Shown piece after piece: positions 26,500 to 34,318 of a DNA stretch of 64,000 nt. The translations under genes and the position numbers were made by a program. The notes beneath the pieces are model-generated. The model worked only from the letters and a program-made list of their open reading frames with translations. It ran no database searches and was not told the origin of the DNA. Numbering within the stretch: the first letter of the stretch is position 1; each line of letters begins with the position of its first letter. Source of the stretch: Gordonia sp. SID5947 (GTDB taxonomy: Bacteria; Actinomycetota; Actinomycetes; Mycobacteriales; Mycobacteriaceae); NCBI RefSeq assembly GCF_009862785.1, contig NZ_WWHU01000001.1, positions 4,030,001 to 4,094,000 of the forward strand. Reading direction: 5' to 3'.

Positions 26500-27609
26500 G
26501 TGATCATCGTGAATGCCATGCGCTTGGCCGAGATCGCCAGCCGTCAGGTGGCTTGCGGACTACCCGCCGATCGACCCTTTCTGCTTGTCGACATCGCCGA
26601 CGACGGGCTACTGATCTCTGCGATCGACCCAGCCGCGGTGACCGTCATCGGCCGACGCGTGCTGCGGACCGTCGATCCCCTCGCGCTCGATCAAGCCCTC
26701 GCCGAGCACCTGGTCCGTGCCGGTCGCGTGCCGACGCCGGAAACCGATGACTGGTGGAATGAACTGCTGGAACTCGCCGGGGTGGGACGAGAACGCCTGT
26801 CGACATCGGATGGGACCTTCGTCAGAGGACACCGCGATGTGCGGTTCTTCCGTGTGAATCGGCGCGACCTCGACGACGCAACCGCGCCCTTCTCGGGCGA
26901 GGTGTCCGGCGTGCTGCGCGATATGGCGAAAGAGTTCGGTGCCTCCTCGGTGGCGCTCGGCAAGAATTACGAGGTCTGGCCAGGTCTCGGTGCAGTGCTT
27001 CGGCGGTCCCTGTCTCTGCCGGTGATCGTCTCAGGGGCGGCGCTCGGCGACGCCCACGATGTCCCTGTCCCGCCCGTTGGCGATCAGCCTGTTCTGCGCA
27101 GGCCGAGCCGTGTCGACGACGCCGCACCGCCGGCCGCACCGTTGGAGACGTCGGTCCCGCCGCGCTCTCCGTTCGTCGCGACCGAGAGGGAACCTGAGCC
27201 GACGACGGCCGCGCGTACACCGGACGAAGCCGGCTCCACCGTCCGACCTCACGGCAAGCGCATCGCCATCGCGGCCGCCGCGGTTGTCGCGATCATCGGC
27301 GCCGGGACGGTGACTGCGCTCGCCGTGACGGGCCCCGACTCCCCGAACCCGCCCCTGTCGAGCCTCGAATTCCCGTCGAGCACTGCATCACCCACGTCGA
27401 GCTACGCCGATCCGGCCGAACTCGCGGCAGCTCAGGAGCCCGCCGCGCGCTACGCGCCGCCGCCACCACCGACCACCGACACCGTCTCGGACGGAACGTC
27501 ACAGGCCCCCGATCAACCGAATCAACGGCGATCGGCACCGCGCCGACTGGTCATCCCGAATCCGATCCCGGGGTTGCCGCCCATCGTGCTGCCGCCCCTA
27601 CCTCGCTGA
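26500..27609 (+). CDS. Membrane protein with a degenerate Hsp70-ATPase-like N-terminal domain (paralogue A)
   Basis: About 369 residues; start uncertain (GTG 26500, ATG 26518 or an upstream GTG). The N-terminal about 195 residues are aligned here by eye with lobe II of the Hsp70 nucleotide-binding domain: PFLLVDIADDGLLISAID (DnaK DLGGGTFDVSIL), LDQALAEHLV, VRFFRVNRRDLDDATAP, and a P-x-L stretch near WPGLGAVLRR. The glycine-rich phosphate loop is lost. A disordered linker, one membrane helix (about residues 265-287, IAAAAVVAIIGAGTVTALAV), YADPAELAAAQEPAARYAPPPPP and a C-terminal RLVIPNPIPGLPPIVLP follow. The same layout is found in the gene at 31504-32841. Function unknown. Confidence 0.65.
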   Translation: MIIVNAMRLAEIASRQVACGLPADRPFLLVDIADDGLLISAIDPAAVTVIGRRVLRTVDPLALDQALAEHLVRAGRVPTPETDDWWNELLELAGVGRERLSTSDGTFVRGHRDVRFFRVNRRDLDDATAPFSGEVSGVLRDMAKEFGASSVALGKNYEVWPGLGAVLRRSLSLPVIVSGAALGDAHDVPVPPVGDQPVLRRPSRVDDAAPPAAPLETSVPPRSPFVATEREPEPTTAARTPDEAGSTVRPHGKRIAIAAAAVVAIIGAGTVTALAVTGPDSPNPPLSSLEFPSSTASPTSSYADPAELAAAQEPAARYAPPPPPTTDTVSDGTSQAPDQPNQRRSAPRRLVIPNPIPGLPPIVLPPLPR

Positions 27610-27650
27610 GTGATGAAAGCCGGCTGAGTGGTGAAGGCGCGGTGTGGCTC

Positions 27651-29096
27651 TCACCATCGCGCCGCGGACACGGGGACGCGCTTGTTGGAGGTGGGCGCCG
27701 GTGCGGGCCGCTTGTCTTCCGCGAGGCACATCGAACGAAGTACGTTGTGGTACACGACAAGGCCGTACAGGTTCGGCGCGCCGACGATGCCGGTCGACTT
27801 GGGCATCATGTCGGTGGTGATCCCCAGCCCGGGGAACAACTCGTTGGCGAGCGCCGCGGCAGGGTCGGTGCCGCCCTCCTGCCACGCCAACTCCACCATG
27901 TGTGCGGCGAGCGCGTAGGCGTAGTAGGCGGCGGTGAGCGATTTGGTCACCGTCAGGTCCGACATCGGAACCGTCGCGCCGAAGTCCTGCTTGTTGTTGC
28001 GGTTGTGGCTGAGGCCGATGACCACGTCGAGCGGGGCACCACCGACGTAGGGGATCAAGACTCCGACCTGACTGAGGATGTACTCGGGTGTGTTGAAGTC
28101 GGCAGGGTCGGCGGGGATCAGGTTCTGATGCACTCGCGTGGTGCGCAGGTACTCCTGCAGACGCTTCGTCATACCGACGATCTGGCGGTCGGTGGCGGGG
28201 TTCGTGGTGATCGCCTGCAGGTAGTCGGAGGTGCGCGTCACGATCCGGGTCAACGGCAGATCGCCGATCGGCTTGCAGGTGTCCGCGTCGGCCACGGCGA
28301 CCTGGCCGGCGATGTCCCGCACGATCCCGGGCACCGCGTAGGCGAAGCGGAGATCCTTGACGGACTTGCCTGCGTTCGCCTTCTGCGAGCGCGTCACCGA
28401 CACGACGCACGAGTCGACGAGCTTCTCGCTGATCGACTTGTACAGCTGCGTCGCAGCGAACACCCCGAGCAGGATCGGCAGGGTGATGAGGGTACCGATG
28501 GTGAGTGGTCCGGCCAGCGGGCCGATGCTGGGCAGCGTGCGCCGCAGCACCGTCAACGGGACCATCACCGTCACATAGAGGTACAGCCAGACGCTCTCGA
28601 CAGCCTGCGCCAGCGTGAGGTTCTCGACCGGGATCGCTTCCCCGGCGCGTCCCTCACGGACGGCGACGAGCTGCGAGACCACCCACTGGGAGATGGGATC
28701 CCGGTACTTCATGATGGGATCTTTGTCGTCGGCGCCCAGGTCGTACGGGTGGTTCGACACGGCGAGCGAGGCGATTCGCAGCCGCGACATGTCGCGATGG
28801 GCGCCGGCCTTGATCGTCGCCGACTTCTGCTGGATCTCCTGTGGCAGATACGGCTTCAGCGAATCGAAGATGGCGTCGTAGATGGCGCCGAAGGTGGCGA
28901 ACCGCGATCCGACGCATTCCTTGGGTTCCGTGGACCGATCGACCGGCCGGGAGTGTTCACTCCTGGCCTGCCCTGCGGATGCGAGCGGTGCCGCTGACGC
29001 CATCGCACCGACGCCGTTCTGCCCTCCGAACGCCATCGCCACACACGCCACGACCGTCACCGCGACCATCGACACAGACAGCCTCTGACCCCACAT
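27651..29096 (-). CDS. Exported or membrane-anchored hypothetical protein
   Basis: About 481 residues from ATG 29096 (a GTG at 29105 is possible). The N-terminus has a signal-like helix (LSVSMVAVTVVACVAMAFGG) with an Ala-rich region ASAAPLASAGQA as a likely cleavage site. The rest is mostly helical, with hydrophobic stretches near VWLYLYVTVMVPLTVL and ITLPILLGVFAATQL and scattered cysteines that could pair outside the cell. I do not recognise a domain. It converges with the Hsp70-like gene and lies next to dcd, where M. tuberculosis also has an exported protein gene (Rv0320), though the length differs greatly. Confidence 0.6.
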   Translation of the reverse strand: MWGQRLSVSMVAVTVVACVAMAFGGQNGVGAMASAAPLASAGQARSEHSRPVDRSTEPKECVGSRFATFGAIYDAIFDSLKPYLPQEIQQKSATIKAGAHRDMSRLRIASLAVSNHPYDLGADDKDPIMKYRDPISQWVVSQLVAVREGRAGEAIPVENLTLAQAVESVWLYLYVTVMVPLTVLRRTLPSIGPLAGPLTIGTLITLPILLGVFAATQLYKSISEKLVDSCVVSVTRSQKANAGKSVKDLRFAYAVPGIVRDIAGQVAVADADTCKPIGDLPLTRIVTRTSDYLQAITTNPATDRQIVGMTKRLQEYLRTTRVHQNLIPADPADFNTPEYILSQVGVLIPYVGGAPLDVVIGLSHNRNNKQDFGATVPMSDLTVTKSLTAAYYAYALAAHMVELAWQEGGTDPAAALANELFPGLGITTDMMPKSTGIVGAPNLYGLVVYHNVLRSMCLAEDKRPAPAPTSNKRVPVSAARW

Positions 29097-29289
29097 ACCC
29101 CGCACACCCCCGACTCGTTCGACAGCCGCATCTCGCCGCAATCACGTGGCGATCACGCGACAATCACAGCCCGCGCACACTCTAAGAGATTCCTGAGCGT
29201 CTTGGCCATGGTTCGGTGCAAATCGCATCTGGTTCGACGGTCACCGGCCATCCGGCGTTCACCCGGACCGGTCCGTTAACCTCACACGT

Positions 29290-29865
29290 GTGCTGCTCTC
29301 CGATCGCGACATCCGCTCCGAGATCGCCGACGGGCGGTTGGCGCTCGAACCGTTCGACCCGAGCCTCGTGCAGCCGTCGAGTGTCGACGTGCGTCTCGAC
29401 CGCCTGTTCCGCGTCTTCAACAACACGCGCTACACGCATATCGACCCTGCGCAACGCCAAGATGAGCTGACCAGCCTCGTCGAGCCGCCGGAGGGTGAAC
29501 CGTTTGTCCTGCATCCGGGCGAGTTCGTGCTCGGCTCGACGCTCGAGGTGTGCTCACTGCCCGATGACCTGGCGGGGCGCCTGGAGGGCAAGTCGTCACT
29601 CGGCAGACTGGGTCTCCTGACTCATTCGACAGCAGGTTTCATCGACCCGGGTTTTTCCGGACACATCACTCTCGAGTTGTCGAACGTCGCGAACCTGCCG
29701 ATCACCCTGTGGCCCGGCATGAAGATCGGGCAGCTCTGCCTGATCCGGCTGTCGAGCCCAGCGGAGCATCCGTATGGGAGTGCGAGCGTCGGATCGAAGT
29801 ACCAGGGCCAGCGTGGCCCCACCCCGTCGAAGGCCTATCTGAACTTCGCCAAGCCGTCGGACTGA
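29290..29865 (+). CDS. dcd: dCTP deaminase (bifunctional dCTP deaminase/dUTPase type)
   Basis: A 191-residue enzyme that converts dCTP towards dUMP for dTTP synthesis. Motifs include [34 protein letters not shown] (catalytic Glu and the nucleotide-binding serine/arginine region) and [14 protein letters not shown]. It is nearly the same length and order of motifs as M. tuberculosis Dcd (Rv0321), which is bifunctional. The GTG at 29290 starts the conserved LLSDRDI sequence. UDP-glucose dehydrogenase follows, as in M. tuberculosis. Confidence 0.95.
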   Translation: MLLSDRDIRSEIADGRLALEPFDPSLVQPSSVDVRLDRLFRVFNNTRYTHIDPAQRQDELTSLVEPPEGEPFVLHPGEFVLGSTLEVCSLPDDLAGRLEGKSSLGRLGLLTHSTAGFIDPGFSGHITLELSNVANLPITLWPGMKIGQLCLIRLSSPAEHPYGSASVGSKYQGQRGPTPSKAYLNFAKPSD

Positions 29866-30009
29866 TCTCTGGCCGACCGCCGTCGACCGGTGTCGGGCCC
29901 GCGCGTTGGGGTGTAGTTCATCTTGGCCGTTCGGTGTTCACCGGTCCGATCGGGACGGGTCATGTGGTGGATGCGTCGCGGCAGGAAACCGCGCGTACTC
30001 ACTGAAGAC

Positions 30010-31440
30010 ATGAAGCTCACAGTCATCGGTTGCGGGTACCTCGGGGCCACGCATGCGGCGTGCATGGCCGAACTCGGCCACGACGTTCTCGGCGTGGATG
30101 TCGACGCGGACAAGGTGGCTCGGCTGCAGGCGGGGGAGGTGCCGTTCTTCGAGCCCGGTCTCGGTGACGTGTTGCGCCGCAATCTCGAAGCGGGCCGACT
30201 GCGATTCACCACCGATCACCGGGATGCGGCGACCTTTGCCTCGGTGCACTTCCTGGGGGTGGGCACACCTCAGCAGCGGCGAGGCTACGGCGTCGACCTC
30301 TCGCATGTGGAGTCGGCTGTCGACGCCCTGGCCCCTCTGCTGCGCGGCGACCACCTGATCATCGGCAAATCCACCGTCCCGGTCGGGACGGCGGCGGCGC
30401 TCGCACAACGGATGTCGGTGCTCACAGCGCCGGGCTCGCGCATCGAGCTCGCGTGGAGTCCGGAGTTCCTGCGGGAGGGATTCGCCGTCGAGGACACGCT
30501 CGTACCCGACCGCATCGTCGTGGGGACCGATCCCCACTCCGACGCCTCTGCCGCGCACATCGGTGCCGAGCAGGTGACCGCCGAGATCTACCGCGAGATC
30601 CTCGAGACCGGCGTTCCGTTCATCCGGACCGATTGGGCGACTGCGGAACTGGTCAAGGTCTCGGCCAATGCCTTTCTGGCCACCAAGATCTCGTTCATCA
30701 ACGCCATCAGTGAGATCTGCGAGGTGGTCGACGCCGACGTGTCGACCCTTGCGGATGCGATCGGATACGACGGTCGGATCGGCCGGCGATTCCTCAACGC
30801 GGGCCTCGGTTTCGGTGGTGGATGTCTGCCGAAGGACATCCGCGGGTTCATGGCACGCGCCGACGAGGTCGGTGCCGGAAATGCACTGCGATTCCTGCGG
30901 GAGGTCGACGCGATCAACAACCGTCGTCGCACGGCGATGGTGGAGCTGATCGCGGAGGCGGTCGGCGGTGACGTTCTCGGCGCCAACGTCGCCGTGCTGG
31001 GTGCGGCTTTCAAACCGGAGAGCGACGACGTCCGGGATTCGCCCGCCCTCAACGTCGCAGGCCAGTTGGCGTTACGGGGGGCGTCGGTGAGTGTCTTCGA
31101 CCCCAAGGCCACCGCGACGTCGCGGCGCATGTATCCGATGCTGTCGTATGCCGGCAGCGCCGTCGAGGCGTGTGAGGAGGCGGACGCGGTGGTGGTGGCC
31201 ACCGAGTGGGCGGAGTTCGTCCACATGGGGCCCGAGGAGCTGTCCGGCGTGGTGCGATCGCGTGTCATCGTCGACGGCCGCCGCTGCCTCGACGCCGGCG
31301 CCTGGCGTGCGGCGGGATGGGAGTTCTATGCCATCGGCGGTCCGATGCGCTCGGCTTCGGCGCCGGTACCGGCTCGTCGGGAGGATGTGGGGCAGGTATC
31401 GCCGCAGGTCGCGGCTTCTGTTCCGCCGCATTCGCACTGA
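30010..31440 (+). CDS. udgA: UDP-glucose 6-dehydrogenase
   Basis: A 476-residue enzyme that oxidises UDP-glucose to UDP-glucuronate with NAD+. It has an N-terminal Rossmann motif MKLTVIGCGYLGATHAACMAELGH, STVPVGTA, the central WSPEFLREGFAVEDTLVPDRIVVG region, and the active-site cysteine in GFGGGCLPKDIRGF. The ATG at 30010 places the Rossmann strand at the N-terminus; upstream in-frame sequence is not conserved. The dcd-udgA order matches Rv0321-Rv0322. The product could feed cell-surface polysaccharide. Confidence 0.93.
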   Translation: MKLTVIGCGYLGATHAACMAELGHDVLGVDVDADKVARLQAGEVPFFEPGLGDVLRRNLEAGRLRFTTDHRDAATFASVHFLGVGTPQQRRGYGVDLSHVESAVDALAPLLRGDHLIIGKSTVPVGTAAALAQRMSVLTAPGSRIELAWSPEFLREGFAVEDTLVPDRIVVGTDPHSDASAAHIGAEQVTAEIYREILETGVPFIRTDWATAELVKVSANAFLATKISFINAISEICEVVDADVSTLADAIGYDGRIGRRFLNAGLGFGGGCLPKDIRGFMARADEVGAGNALRFLREVDAINNRRRTAMVELIAEAVGGDVLGANVAVLGAAFKPESDDVRDSPALNVAGQLALRGASVSVFDPKATATSRRMYPMLSYAGSAVEACEEADAVVVATEWAEFVHMGPEELSGVVRSRVIVDGRRCLDAGAWRAAGWEFYAIGGPMRSASAPVPARREDVGQVSPQVAASVPPHSH

Positions 31441-31503
31441 TCCCATGTTAGTCTCGTGCATTCCGAGATTCGGATAGTGCATGGACGCAGGGCATCAGAT
31501 CGG

Positions 31504-32841
31504 ATGACAGACGAGACCACGGCTTTCGGACGTGGGGCACTTGCCACCACGACCGATGTGCACGCACACCCGGTCAGCCACGAGCTCCTCGGCGACGTGG
31601 CTGCGCGGCAGTTGGCGCGTGGGATCCCTGCCGACCTCCCGTTTCTCCTGGTCGACGTGACGGACGATGGCCTGCGGGTCACCACCGTCGACCCGCGGCT
31701 CGACGCCTCGGTAGCAGCCCTGATGGCGGAGGCCATCCGTCCGTCGTCGCTCGATCAACTGCTGGCGGCGCATCTGATCCGGACCGGGCGGGTGGAGCAG
31801 CCGACCACCGAGGAATGGTCGGCCGAACTGGTCGACCTGGCGTCGCGGGCACGGAGTCGACTCGCGAGCACCGACGGCACCTTCATCGTGGGCCGCGAGT
31901 ACGTGCAGTATTTCCGTGTCTGGCAACGCGACCTCGACGAGGCAACCGCCGGACCGGCAGACGGCGTGGCGCGGTTGTGCGAGGAGGCGGCGGTCGATGC
32001 GCCCGGCCGCATCACCTCCGTGGTGCTCGCCGGTGGGCACGAGGCGTGGCCCGGTCTCGCCCCGATGCTCGGACGGCGTGCGCCGGTTCCGGTGATCGCG
32101 TTGATGCCCGCCGGCACACCGGAAGTCGAGCGGTCCGAACCGCGACACGATGACGGCGTCCCGCTCGGCGCGGCGCCGCCGACGCCGGATCTGATTGTGC
32201 CCGAGACTGTTCCATCGGCGCCGCCGGTAGCGCCCCGAACGGGTGACTTCCCGGCGCCGATGGCGGGCGGTTCGTCCGAACGTCCACGCGCATCGCCGCC
32301 GGACGCGCGGCGGCCCGCGCCCGAAACCCGAGGTTGGGAGGCGGGCGCGGGGAAGCTGCGACCTGCCACCCGCGCGATGGTGTGGCGCCAGCGGCTGTCC
32401 GGACGGCGTGCCCTGATCGGCATCGCCGCCCTCTGCGCGATCGTCGTGATCGGTGCCGCGACCGCGGTGGCGGTGAGCGGCGGCAGTGATTCCGATGGTT
32501 CGTCGGCGTCCGCCGAGGACGCGACGACGGCGACGTCGGGAGACGACTCGGCGTATGCCGACCCGGCGGACCTGACCGCTGCGCGGGTGCCGGCGGCCAC
32601 CTACGTTCCGCCACCCCCGCCGCCTCCGCCGGAGCCGACCAGCGACAACTCATCGTCGGGTGAGACGGCGACCGGAAGGCAGCGCACCGGCGAGCCCACG
32701 AGACAGCCACCGCCCAGGCGGCCTCGGCAGAACGCACCGCCGCCGGCGCCGGCACCCCTGCCCGCACCGCCGCCTCTCCCGCGTCAGCGCGTCATCCCCA
32801 ACCCGATCCCCGGGCTGCCGCCGATCGTCCTGCCCGGTTAG
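31504..32841 (+). CDS. Membrane protein with a degenerate Hsp70-ATPase-like N-terminal domain (paralogue B)
   Basis: A 445-residue paralogue of the gene at 26500-27609. The N-terminal domain reads PFLLVDVTDDGLRVTTVD, LDQLLAAHLIRTGR, DGTFIVGREYVQYFRVWQRDLDEATA and SVVLAGGHEAWPGLAPMLGRR; the last closely mimics the DnaK VVLVGGxxRMPxVxxxL segment. A Pro/Arg-rich linker, one membrane helix (about 310-332, ALIGIAALCAIVVIGAATAVAV), YADPADLTAARVPAATYVPPPPP, a proline-rich tail and RVIPNPIPGLPPIVLPG follow. By positive-inside logic the Hsp70-like part is cytoplasmic and the tail external. Start ATG 31504 is chosen over GTG 31456. Function unknown. Confidence 0.68.
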   Translation: MTDETTAFGRGALATTTDVHAHPVSHELLGDVAARQLARGIPADLPFLLVDVTDDGLRVTTVDPRLDASVAALMAEAIRPSSLDQLLAAHLIRTGRVEQPTTEEWSAELVDLASRARSRLASTDGTFIVGREYVQYFRVWQRDLDEATAGPADGVARLCEEAAVDAPGRITSVVLAGGHEAWPGLAPMLGRRAPVPVIALMPAGTPEVERSEPRHDDGVPLGAAPPTPDLIVPETVPSAPPVAPRTGDFPAPMAGGSSERPRASPPDARRPAPETRGWEAGAGKLRPATRAMVWRQRLSGRRALIGIAALCAIVVIGAATAVAVSGGSDSDGSSASAEDATTATSGDDSAYADPADLTAARVPAATYVPPPPPPPPEPTSDNSSSGETATGRQRTGEPTRQPPPRRPRQNAPPPAPAPLPAPPPLPRQRVIPNPIPGLPPIVLPG

Positions 32842-32842
32842 G

Positions 32843-33613
32843 TCAGTCGTCCGCCGGCGGCTCGATGGAGGTCTGGCGCGATCGCCCGAGATAGTCGTTG
32901 AGCTGACGGGCGAGATCCCGATCGAGGGCGCGGTCGAGGGCGTTGTGTGCCGAGATCGACCCGGTACGCCGCATCTCACCGAGAAGCTCTGTCGCCCACT
33001 CTGACTCGGCGGGAGTTCGCGGCAGCCAGCCGTCCTCGTGGCCTTCGGTGATGGCGTGCCGGCCGGCCGAGATCACCACCTTCGCGACCGCCGCCATCTC
33101 CTGGTCGAGCCGCCCGTGGACGTCGAGGATGCCGCTGAGCGGTAGCCCGAGTTTCACCAGCCGGCCGTACGCGGAGACGGTTTCCTGATCGAGGATCGTG
33201 TACTGCTTGGGGTGTGCGTCATCACCCTTCGGAGTGATGAGGCCGAAGGCTGCCAGCCGCTCGAAATGTGCCGGGTTGCCGGAGTTGAGCAGGTCCTTGA
33301 GATCTTCGGCCGACATCGTGGTCGACGTCGCCGTCGACCACGGCTCGGACACCACTTCCTCGAGACCCAGTACCTCGGCGAGGTTGTCACCGCGCTGTAT
33401 GCCGGAGAGGAAGTCGCCGATGTGGCGGATGGTGAAGCCGCGTTTGAGCAGATCGTTGATGACCCGCAGCCGCGCCAGGTGGGCATCGGTGTAGATGGCG
33501 ATGCGTCCACGACGCAGGGGCCGCGGGAGCAAACCGCGGTCCTGGTAGCCACGCACGTTGCGGGTGGTGGTTCCCGCTGCCCGTGCCAGATCGTCGATCC
33601 GGTATTCGGTCAC
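32843..33613 (-). CDS. MerR family transcriptional regulator
   Basis: A 256-residue regulator. The winged-helix N-terminus is RIDDLARAAGTTTRNVRGYQDRGLLPRPLRRGRIAIYTDAHLARL (residues about 4-50), a clear MerR HTH. A long C-terminal effector domain follows with no metal-binding cysteines, so it is not a metal sensor of the classic type. The GTG at 33613 begins the HTH. It is downstream of the TetR gene on the same strand (35 nt) and converges with paralogue B after 1 nt. Confidence 0.87.
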   Translation of the reverse strand: MTEYRIDDLARAAGTTTRNVRGYQDRGLLPRPLRRGRIAIYTDAHLARLRVINDLLKRGFTIRHIGDFLSGIQRGDNLAEVLGLEEVVSEPWSTATSTTMSAEDLKDLLNSGNPAHFERLAAFGLITPKGDDAHPKQYTILDQETVSAYGRLVKLGLPLSGILDVHGRLDQEMAAVAKVVISAGRHAITEGHEDGWLPRTPAESEWATELLGEMRRTGSISAHNALDRALDRDLARQLNDYLGRSRQTSIEPPADD

Positions 33614-33648
33614 CGCGACATTGTCCCAGATCGGGTCCCCTGCTCGGC

Positions 33649-34224
33649 TCAGGCCGCGACTCCTCGTGCGATGAGGTCGAGAACGTGCTCGTACGAGGCC
33701 GCCACATCGATGAACGGTGGATACACCGATCCGAGCTCCAACGACACCGCGCCGTGCACACACGCCCAGATCTGGGCGGCCAGGTGGGTGGCATCGCCGA
33801 GTCGGATCACCCCGGCGGCCTGGCCGTAGCGGACGATGTCCGCCAACACGCCGAACGCCCGGGCCGCCACCTCGTCCTCGGCCTCGCACTCTGCGGAGAA
33901 CATCAAGCCGTAGAGCGTCGGGTTGGCGATCGCGAACTCCCGATAGTTGCGACCACTGTTGCGCAGCCTGGTCGCCGCATCTCCGTCGTGAGCGGCGACC
34001 GCCGTGGCGAACTCGGCGAAACCATCCGTCACAACGGCGTCGAGAAGGCCGTCTTTGCCGTCGAAGTGGTTGTAGACCCCCATCGGTGCGACTCCGGCCT
34101 CGGTGGCCACGGCGCGGACGGTCAACGCGGCCGCACCTTCGCGTTCCAACAGCCTTCGACCCGCGGCGATCAGGTTGGCGCGGACTTCGGTGGCCGGTGT
34201 TCGGGTGTTTCTTTGCGTCGGCAC
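33649..34224 (-). CDS. TetR/AcrR regulator with WHG-type C-terminal domain
   Basis: A 191-residue regulator. The HTH is LTVRAVATEAGVAPMGVYNHFDGKDGLLDAV at about 35-65. The C-terminal domain resembles the TetR_C WHG family (IWACVHGAVSLEL). It is divergent from an MFS exporter gene, with a perfect 13-bp palindrome between them, the usual arrangement for efflux-pump repressors. The GTG start at 34224 is supported by the basic leader PTQRNTRTPATEVRANL. Confidence 0.88.
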   Translation of the reverse strand: MPTQRNTRTPATEVRANLIAAGRRLLEREGAAALTVRAVATEAGVAPMGVYNHFDGKDGLLDAVVTDGFAEFATAVAAHDGDAATRLRNSGRNYREFAIANPTLYGLMFSAECEAEDEVAARAFGVLADIVRYGQAAGVIRLGDATHLAAQIWACVHGAVSLELGSVYPPFIDVAASYEHVLDLIARGVAA

Positions 34225-34238
34225 GTTGACATCGTACT

Positions 34239-34251
34239 AGAACAATGTTCT
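34239..34251. promoter_or_regulatory. Probable TetR operator between the TetR and MFS genes
   Basis: AGAACA-A-TGTTCT is a perfect inverted repeat with one central base, 15 nt before the TetR start. A related half-site AGAACAACGT follows at 34261-34270. The segment is AT-rich for this genome. Position fits a repressor that controls both genes. Confidence 0.55.
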
Positions 34252-34318
34252 TCTTGAATAGAACAACGTGCTACAACAGTAGGGCGACGTTCCATCTCAC
34301 TCACTTCAAGGAGAAGGC

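Noticed and set aside
26500-27609. Assigning paralogue A as a functional chaperone
   Set aside because: The phosphate-binding loops are degenerate and there is no substrate-binding domain; only a fold-level resemblance is claimed.
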